Of a stretch of 64,000 nt of DNA, positions 56,501-64,000 are shown one piece after another. The notes beneath the pieces were generated by a model. It saw only the letters and a program-made list of their open reading frames with translations. It was not told the origin of the DNA and ran no database searches. A program made the translations under genes and the position numbers. Where the stretch lies: the NCBI RefSeq assembly GCF_048128805.1, contig NC_135998.1, forward strand, positions 7,075,156 to 7,139,155, read 5' to 3'. The first letter of the stretch is position 1. Each line of letters begins with the position of its first letter. Origin of the DNA: Centroberyx gerrardi (taxonomy: Eukaryota; Chordata; Actinopteri; Beryciformes; Berycidae).

Positions 56501-59500
56501 AAAAAGTTGATGTTGAAATGACGTCTAGTGCTCAGTGGGCTGTTTATCCTAAACTACACTTGAGATTTTTTGTCATCAACGATAGTTAATATTCTTCTAC
56601 TAGATAATGTACAAGCAAGAGTGAATGGTTTTTATCTCTTCATTCTGTGTTTTATCATTGTGATTTGTCACTGTATTTTAACACTTTAACACATGCAGTT
56701 TAACACTGGGCAACTAAACTAAACTAAACTATAATCTATACTATAATGTGTCTTTACCTTTCTCCATGTTCTCAACATCCTTCTTTAGTGGGACAGGAGA
56801 GGAAGCATCTTGGCTCTGATCACCTGAAAACATCCAGACATGACACACTTGTTAGATATAACAGTCGCATTATACTGACAGGACAATCTGGAAGTTATTT
56901 TCTTATTAAGTAAGAGCAAGGCACTAACACTGCCAGGGTTGGGGGTTACAATCCCACTGGGCCCAACCTTGCTAAAAAAATGTTTGTACTTATATTTGTG
57001 GACCCCAGGAAGACTAGCTGTGCTTTAGGGCAAAGCTAATGGGGATCCTAACAAATAAACAAATAAACAAATTTGTATTCTACGGTGCTTTTATATAAAA
57101 GCATCCACCAAATTGCTTGGCGGTACATTTTGTATTTCCATTTATCTGCTATGTAGAAAATACCCAGAGTGCAGCTCTTTTACAGTACATGATTTGTTAA
57201 ATTTCAGCGAATAGATCAGTGGCAATATTTTTTACTCATTTTTGTGCAGTCGTTCAGTTTAGTCCTGCAGGGTTATATATTCAACAGTCAAGAGGGAGGA
57301 TGAAATGTAAGCCTAAGTAACAGTTTAGTGTAAGTGTGTTGATAAGTATAGATCTGACTGGTGTTGAGAAGTCGAGAGAGGCTCAGTGGCTGTACGACCC
57401 CAAAATGTATTATTAAGTGTAATGTATTATTAAGCCTTTAAAGATGTATCATGGTCCTAATTTAATAAAGTGGGAGGTGGAAAACCCTCTCTACCCCACC
57501 ACCTCTTTCCTTTAACATCCAAGTTAGGTTGCTTTGTAAGCAGTCACCCTAAATAGACACATCAGACCCTGTGTATTGGTAAATGTCACAGTATTTGTTG
57601 TGTTAAACCACACCTCATCCCCTCTCTAACTGCCCCTCTGTCTTTCATCGTCTAGCAGAGTAAAGCAGTTCACCGGTTGGCCCCTAGGTGTCAGTGTCAC
57701 TGCATGGTAACAAGTTCACTACATGGAGCGGTTTACTGAATCCTCTCTCTGGGATGTTCACTCTCCTCTCGCTGTCACATCATATTGCTTTCCATTAAGA
57801 AAAAAAAACAAAAACACTTTGCCTTCAGAAATTGGAGTGGATAAATGTGTAGCTCTTAAAATTGAAGGGAATGTGGAGTGACGGCAAAATATAAAATAAA
57901 AATGATCATTCGCTTCAGAATGATGCATTTGCAGGCGACTGTGCTCTAAAATTGTTGAATTATAATGTCAGCAGTGCTTTATTTTTTAACTGAAGCTGTT
58001 TTTTTTTTTTTGAACAACAGTGGATTTATAATCTGTAGCACTTGGAATGGAGAACATTATATTCATGTGAAACAGCGTTATCATTGTTACGCAGCATTTC
58101 ATGTGATGTATATTTTGTCTGTGTAGCGTATAAAGCATTGTTACTGCTGGAGGCTATCTACTTGTTGCTTTAAACATCCTCCCCATCTTCAGTCTTCCGT
58201 TTTACAAACATCTCCATCACCCGCTGTTTTCAAATTTACCAGTTGGAAAATGTCTATATTTCCGTGTGTTTGTGTGTGTGTGTGTTTATGTTTATGTCTG
58301 ATTTGTGACAATGAGGCATTGAACGCCTTAAATGAAGCGATCCAGCACACTCGATATGTATAATCTCCCTTCTCCACTCTCTCTCTCACTCTCTCCTCCA
58401 GTCATTTCATGTCCTGGCTCCTCGAGCTTCCCATTTAGAGCAGAGAGAGAGAGAGAGAGAAAGAGAGGGAGAGAAAGGTCTCTCCTTCCTTCTCTTCTCC
58501 TCTCCTTTCCTCTCCTTCCTTATCCTCTCCCCTCCTCTCCTTTCCTCTCCTCTTCTCTCTCCTTCCTTCTCTTCTCCGCTCCTTTCCTTTCCTCTCCCCT
58601 CCTCTCCTCTCTCTCTCCTTCCTTCTCCTCTCTTCTCCTCTCTTCTCCTCTCTCTGTCTCATTTGACAAGCAAATTTGCAGACAGTGCCCGAGGATAACA
58701 ACCTCGTTTGACAGTCAATTAACCGTGAATAGTCAAAGCCAAGGCGGTTTGCATTACATAAATGGAAAATTAGATTATTTTTTCTCCCTAGAAACAGAGG
58801 GAGAGTTTAAAGACAGTGGCGGGGGGGAGACTCGGAGGAATCAGGCCTTCTAATCACGTAGAGCTTCCCACCGCCCAGGGAGACGTTTGGCAATCAGGGG
58901 AAAGGTGGTCTCATTTAATTTGTTTCGTGTAATTTTTCGAAATACATTATACATTATGCGCAGGGATCATTACGGTGTGTGTGTGTGCAGGGGTGGGGGA
59001 GCGGGGGGGTAGACATAAATGTCGGCACAGATGTCATAAAGCACTTTTAATGTCTTCCTGACAGATATAAAAAGGCAATAAGCTGTGATCTTTTTCAAAC
59101 GGGAAGGGGTTTTTGCGCTGAGGAAGAAAAAAAGGCAATTATGTCGGCGGTGATATGGGTCTAGGATGGAGATTGCCAGCGCGGCTGCTTATCTTTGAGC
59201 TGATGTTTTCTTGTTGAACTATAACGGCCCCCCTAAGAGTAACAGCCCCGGCGACAACGACGCTAAAGAGAGGAGCCATGTCAAAGCGGCGGCAGAAGCA
59301 GCTTTCCGCCGCTTTTTCATCTCTCCGTGTATTTATATTAATCCCTTAACTCATCGTCTGCAATGAGGAGGAGAGTGAGGTGGATGAAAGAGGAGAGTGA
59401 GGAGTTTTTGTCACGCTTTAAGCATCCTGACTGTGTGTGTGTTGTCTTATAAGAGGAAAGAGCATTGTGACGTTTGTATATATTTTTTAAATAGCTACAT

Positions 59501-60111
59501 TTGATGAGAATTATTTAATCAGTGATGTGTTGTTTGTTTTATTTAGGACAATTTTACACAGGCAACATCTCTGCTTTGCCAACAACTTTTATAATAGAAA
59601 ATAATCTTTTTTCTTATATATTTCATTATTCATAATTTGTGTTGTCTTTGTGTTATTGACTCAGACTGCAAATTAAAAAAATGATTGCTCTGTATGATAG
59701 ATGAGTAGTTAATAACTTATACATACAGTCAAAATCAACGTTTGCAAGTAAGTATTAAGACAGTGAGCTAATGTTTGTGTTTTTTCCTGGTGTCACTGTT
59801 TTAAATACGGAGGCCAATAAAGACTTTCAATCAAAAGCTACCTCAGATTCATCCTTAGATGTGAGATTGATATTATGTTGCAGAGAAATCAAATGCAGAA
59901 GAACAAACTAAATTTAGCTTGCCATCCTAATAATTATACTAGTTTGGTTCATTGACAATTTGTTGTTTATTTGTCTGCAGCCGCTCTGCAACCAGTCAAA
60001 CAGAAAAAAAACACGTGAGGTTTTGTACCTGAACTCTCCCTCCAGTAGTCCGGTGCCGAGGTCTCATTCTCCGATACAAAGAAACTATTCTGCTCTTTGT
60101 TTTCATCTGAA

Positions 60112-60144
<33 letters not shown>

Positions 60145-63100
60145 AAGAGAAAAAGAGAGGAGAGAGAGAGAGAGGAGAGAGAGAAGCAGAGACAGAGAGA
60201 GAGAGAGAGATTCAGTAAGGCCCATTGGTTGAGCTGGTTATCCGGACACATGGAGATAACTAAGTGTGTGGATGGTGTGTGCTTTCTGCGTGCATGAGTG
60301 TGTGTGTGTGCATGCGTGTGTGTGCATGTGTGTGTGTGTGTGTGTGTGTGTTTGTGAGCATACATACAGAACACATTTTCTCCAGTGAGAGGGTCAGAGT
60401 GGGAGATGAGAGGAGCAAATGAAACGTCACTGGGATATTAGCCTCACAGGGACACAGAGACTCTATAAAACCACTCACTCAGACACTAAATGAAACAAAA
60501 ACACAACTGATTCAGACGTCTGATGAAACGGATAGTGTATAACAGTTTGGTGAAATAGATCGTGTAATGCTATTTGATGAAACGGTGTAAAACAACCTGT
60601 TCAAACATTTAATGAAACAAAGATATTGTAAAACAACTGTTAGGTGAGATAGTGTCAGTGTCAAACAACTCGTACAAACATTTGATGAAACAAAGTTATT
60701 GCTTTCAGTTGGGACGAAATAGAAAGTGTCAAAATATTTTTTTTTTTTCAAATGTCTAACGGAACAAAGATAGTGTATGAAAGATTTTAACTTTTGAGGG
60801 AACTTTTGAGGAAATGTATCTTGCAGTTATGTCAGGGTGAATTGCAGAAAATTGATGTAGCTTCATTATCTACATTTCTACATTTAGTCTCGTACTTGTG
60901 CATTAGAAAGGAAAAAAATTGTTTAAAAGCAAATATGGTGTGAAAACAAAGATAGAGTAAAATGTCTGAGCTCACCAGAGATGCTGGAGTTGTCTTTGGT
61001 TGCGTAGGCAGGTAGTCCTTCATCCCTGCTTTTATGGACCTGGAAGCACAGAGAACAGGACCGAGAAAATAACATACAGCAGGTTAGCACCTGATATACT
61101 TGTTATGTGTTGTCATATAATAAAATAGCAACAGAGTAGAACATCAATCCTATAAGGCAGAGAGAAGTGGCTGTGTGTTTTCTGAAGATGCGAGATGAAT
61201 TTATATAACTTCGTAAGGTTACAGTGAACGCATCAATATCAGCCAGCAGTTTTGTTTTTTTTGTTTTTTTAAAGCACCTGCAATATTGTCTAATTAAGCT
61301 GAATTTTTCTTGATATTTTACTCATCACTTGACAAGTACAATATCCCTTGTCGGTGCTTTTGCTCTCTTTTTCAGAAATAGAGATGGTAACATTGACTTG
61401 TATTGATCTAATTTGGAGTATTCAGTTAAACTCTCTTTTTTTGTCTCCCTTTCTCCCTTTGCGTCACTCAAATCAGTGATGTGCATTTGCAGATTTTTAC
61501 TCCATTGATAATTTAACTAGATCTAGTTTAAAATGCTCACTATAACTCTAACCCTCTGTCTCTCTCTGTCTCTCTCTCTCTCTGAGGCCTAGTTAATGTG
61601 AGAGTCGACAGGTTAAAGATTAGAGCTGCCCTAACAGGCTGCGCTGACAGAGGGAGAACAAACACATTGTGGCCATTAAACAATCCATGCCTGGGCCTAT
61701 TAGCCAGGATCAGAGCGGGGTGACTGTTTCAATTTCTACAGGGAGAAACCAACCTATCAATCTGCTTATGCAGATCACATCACCGCCTGACTACAGCGCC
61801 ATTTAAATAATAATTAGCTAAAGTGGCCTGGGGGGATATTTACGTTTTTGTAAGCTGGGTCCTCTCGGTGAGGCGGGCTAGAGCTGGAGAGAGGCAGGCT
61901 GGCAGGAGGGGAGGCGGGCAGGCTGGGGGACTCCTGCTGGATGGGGTCTGAGGAGGAGGGAGGGGAGGTGTTGGGATACACGCCGCCACTCCCCCGCTCC
62001 TTCCCCCTCTCCTCTCCGACGCCCTCGCTCAGCGCGGGGAGGTACAGGTTGGTTTGAGTCTGTGGCGGCCTGCTCGCGAAGCTCCCCTCCTCCTCCTCCT
62101 CCTGCTTCGACGACTCCACGTCCACCTCCCCCTCCTCCTCGCTTTCCCCTCCCTCTGCTTCTCCCTCTCCCTCTCCTCCGCTCTCGCTGCCGTAACTACA
62201 GCTGCTGCTGGGCGATAGCCGCTGATGGCGTTCTGACCCAACGACCACGACCCCAAAGTCCTCTTCTGTTGCCCCGGCGACTCCTCCTCCGCTGCCGTGG
62301 AGCTTGGCGATGCTCTCAGCATCCTTGATGACGGGGCGGAAGGCGGAGCCGTAGCTGGGCTTCCTGTTCTGGAGGGTCGGGGTGTCCAGCAGCTTGAGCC
62401 AGCCCTCTGATGTCACAGGGCGAAGGTCAGGGGTTACTGTCGTGCACTCTGGGTCAAACAGCCCAGATCTGGGCGTGGCGGTCCCGCTGCCGCCCCCCAT
62501 GGTCGCGCTGACACCGTTTCCAGTGCCGGCGACAGCGCCAGGCTCGGAGTGGTCTGAGAGATCGAGGAAGGCCTGCCGGAGAGAGGGGTTCTCTGCCAGG
62601 GAGGAGAGAGCGCTGGGCTGAGGCTGGAGGTAGGTGGGAACGGGGATTCCTCCGGCCGCTCTGGGGGGCCAGAACATGCAGAAAGGAGGGTAGAAAGTGT
62701 CTTTGCGGCCCGGCCACAGAAGACCCGACAGCCCCGCTCCTTTCTGCCCCACTGACACATCGCTGTCCTCTTTTTTCTGCTGGCAGAGGCCAAATGCAGG
62801 GAAGGAGTAAGGAGAGGGGAAGAGGGAAGTGGGAGGGAACTTCTGCAGCATGCCGAAGCCTTTACTCGGGACGGGGATGACGGGGTAGCTGCGCGCCGTC
62901 TTCCGGGGAGACAGGCTGCCCCCGTCCAGATCGTCTTCATCATCAAAGCGGCCTCTCTTCTGCCCGCCCAGGTCGGGCCCCATCATGTGAGGCATCACCG
63001 ACCCCGGGAGCGTCTTCACCGGGCCCATGGAGCTGCAGTGGGGCCCAGAGGGCAGCGCCCTCTTCCGGCTGCCTCCGTTGAACATAGCCTTGACGTCTTC

Positions 63101-63832
63101 CCACGCAAAAACTAAATCGTCAGGTGGAATTTTTTCGCTGAGCTTGAGATGCCGTCGCCACGAGTTAAAGTTGGCAGCATCGGGCTGGGTGTACTTGGCG
63201 TCTGGAGTGCGGTGGGAGTGGAAAATGAATTTATTCGGGGAGAAGTACATGTTGCAGTAGGAGCACTTGATGCACTTGGCCCTGGAGCTGTTGTAGCGTG
63301 CTGGGATGAAGTTACCACGGCAACCCCAGGCGCACTCGTGCGACACATCGAAGGCGAAGTTGTCAGGCAGTTTCGGTGGCGAGTTCTCTCCCAGGAAGGA
63401 CTTGCAGAGGCGCTCAGCTTCGCGCTTGGTGATCATGCCGCAGCGGCGCGAGGAGATGGGCATGGCGCCGGCCCGGCGGAGGATCTCCAGCTGAACCGGA
63501 GTGCACTGGACGCAGGTGATGCCCAGCGCCACGCGGCGGTTATGAATCTCATTATAACTGTAGTTCTTGAGCAGCGTGTTGGAGATCTGCGCCAGGCAAA
63601 GTCTCTCTGTGTTGTCGATGACCAGCGACACGATGGGAACACCGTACAGGACGACTTGGCCGACCTGGTTGGGCTTCAGGGGCGAGGAGGAAGCAGAGGA
63701 AGAGGAGGAGAGAGAGGAGGAGGAGGAGTGGAGGTGGGCGGGTCTGGGGGGAGTCAGGGGCTCCTGCTGGTAGGGACCCGTGGTGGTTGCCATGATAATG
63801 TCGTTGGGGCCCGGATGAAGGGTCTTGTCCAA
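53543..63832 (-). CDS. skor2: SKI family transcriptional corepressor 2
   Basis: Nuclear Ski/Sno-family corepressor that binds SMADs and acts in neurons (Purkinje cell development in mammals). Coding exons on the minus strand: 63832-61844, 61039-60976, 60106-60029, 56823-56758, 56072-55974, 55175-55108 and 53599-53543. All phases agree, giving about 806 residues from 63832. Domains: Ser-rich N-terminal tract (35-50), Ski/Sno/Dac domain (about 55-155, QVVLYGVPIVSLVIDN), SMAD4-binding SAND-like zinc domain (about 158-255, SHECAWGCRGNFIPARYNSS and CIKCSYCNMYFSPNKFIFH), then a low-complexity middle with an acidic Ser/Glu tract. The C-terminal coiled coil is ELQKVLLEQIDFRRRLEQE plus MKRELAYREEMVQQLQM, and the end is IPYANIIRKEKIGSHLNK. 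At 63832 the codon is TTG, where mammals have ATG. An acceptor AG lies at 63860, so the true start may be in an upstream exon outside the window; the first in-frame ATG here is 63793. The large Ala/His/Pro expansions recalled from mammals are absent. Confidence 0.94.
54277..54470. repeat. GT-rich degenerate microsatellite
   Basis: Broken GT and GTGC runs with CpG-bearing interruptions, in the last skor2 intron. Confidence 0.75.
55310..55465. repeat. (AG)n-rich purine tract
   Basis: GAGA and GACAGA repeats over about 150 bp in a skor2 intron, starting about 135 bases upstream (in gene sense) of the exon beginning at 55175. Confidence 0.85.
57780..58250. promoter_or_regulatory. Candidate non-coding regulatory sequence in skor2 intron
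   Basis: Non-repetitive, non-coding sequence with homeodomain- and POU-like words (TTATAATG, GATCATTCGC, ATGATGCATTTGC) and no recognisable transposon. Treated as a candidate conserved element only by appearance; conservation was not tested. Confidence 0.3.
58440..58665. repeat. Purine tract followed by long pyrimidine tract
   Basis: About 35 bases of GAGA-rich purine at 58441-58477 are followed by 180 bases of TCTCC/CCTT-rich pyrimidine. The two parts could pair as a hairpin, and the long tract could form triplex DNA. Confidence 0.85.
58670..59420. promoter_or_regulatory. Candidate conserved non-coding element(s) in skor2 intron
   Basis: 750 bp with balanced composition, no repeat signature and no coding frame. 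It contains TTTGACAG and CTGACAG (TALE-homeodomain-like), TCTAATCACG and TTAATCCC (bicoid-like), and TTATATTAATCCC. Intronic enhancers are common around developmental regulators. This is an inference; no alignment was possible. Confidence 0.4.
60107..60212. repeat. (GA)n tract forming a skor2 exon acceptor
   Basis: On the minus strand about 100 bp of CT repeats lead straight into TTTCAG before the exon starting at 60106, so the microsatellite is the polypyrimidine tract. Confidence 0.95.
60296..60352. repeat. (GT)n microsatellite
   Basis: GT repeats with GCAT interruptions, about 57 bp. Confidence 0.9.
61590..61843. promoter_or_regulatory. Candidate regulatory sequence after skor2 large exon
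   Basis: 250 bp of unique-looking intron directly following the large-exon donor (61844 is the last exon base). Words include GCGCTGACAG, CAATCTGCTTATGCAGATCA (octamer-like) and AATAATAATTAGCTAA (homeodomain-like). Regulatory role inferred only. Confidence 0.3.
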
Positions 63833-63943
63833 GCTAGGGGGAAAACTTTGGAGAATGACCTGCTTGAAAGAAAGAGAGAAGAGAAGAGAAGAGAAAGAAA
63901 GAAAGAAAGAACGAAAGAAAGAAAGAAGAGGAAAAATAAATAA
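63833..63943 (-). other. skor2 splice acceptor region or 5' leader
   Basis: On the minus strand a long CTTT-rich pyrimidine tract (63862-63943) ends in CAAGCAG at 63860. In-frame codons VILQSFPPS then lead to the TTG at 63832. The frame stays open without ATG up to a stop near 63967. This favours splicing from an upstream exon that lies beyond the window. Confidence 0.6.
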
Positions 63944-64000
63944 AAGAGATATTAGAAAAATGTGTCATTTAATAAAATGATATTGTTGACATATTAGGAA

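Noticed and set aside
58332-58853. 173-residue Ser/Pro/Leu frame
   Set aside because: Arises from the pyrimidine tract in a skor2 intron; no conserved motif.
63149-63943. 264-residue plus-strand open frame
   Set aside because: It is antisense to the conserved Ski/Sno/Dac coding exon of skor2 and ends in a GAAA repeat; a shadow frame.

Overview
The window is nuclear DNA from a ray-finned fish, most likely a percomorph teleost. The evidence is intron-split vertebrate genes, very abundant (TG)n and (CA)n microsatellites, and typical fish repeats: Tc1-like relics, hAT-like MITEs, tRNA-like SINE pieces, L2-type LINE fragments and fold-back elements. Nothing bacterial or viral was recognised.

Six protein genes were rebuilt exon by exon with consistent splice phases. 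Left to right they are galt (minus, exons 1-6 only; the rest lies beyond the left edge), sigmar1 (plus), katnal2 (plus, 16 exons), hdhd2 (minus, 8 exons), ier3ip1 (minus, 3 exons) and skor2 (minus, large first coding exon plus 6 small exons). galt and sigmar1 are head to head over a 621-bp interval that should act as a shared promoter. katnal2 and hdhd2 are convergent, with 735 bp between their stop codons. hdhd2, ier3ip1 and skor2 all run leftward.

Gene order has two parts. galt-sigmar1 matches the human 9p13 neighbourhood. katnal2-hdhd2-ier3ip1-skor2 matches human 18q21 in order and orientation. The join lies in the repeat-rich interval 15.5-21.8 kb. As recalled, both human regions correspond to the chicken Z chromosome, so the fish arrangement may keep an old linkage.

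The genes do not form a pathway. galt is galactose metabolism, sigmar1 an ER chaperone/receptor, katnal2 a microtubule-severing-family AAA ATPase, hdhd2 a HAD-type phosphatase-like protein, ier3ip1 a small ER membrane protein, and skor2 a neuronal Ski-family corepressor. Intervals and introns hold repeats, microsatellites and some non-repetitive sequence in skor2 introns that may be regulatory.

The most unusual observations are: (1) degraded partial copies of katnal2 exon 9, each followed by a TG array, just upstream of the real exon; (2) a skor2 reading frame with TTG where the mammalian start ATG aligns, next to a good splice acceptor; (3) a CAAGTC-rich element inserted in one of two local copies of a small block, with the other copy preserving the empty site; (4) a four-copy MITE family spread through the katnal2-hdhd2 region. 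No convincing new molecular system was found.
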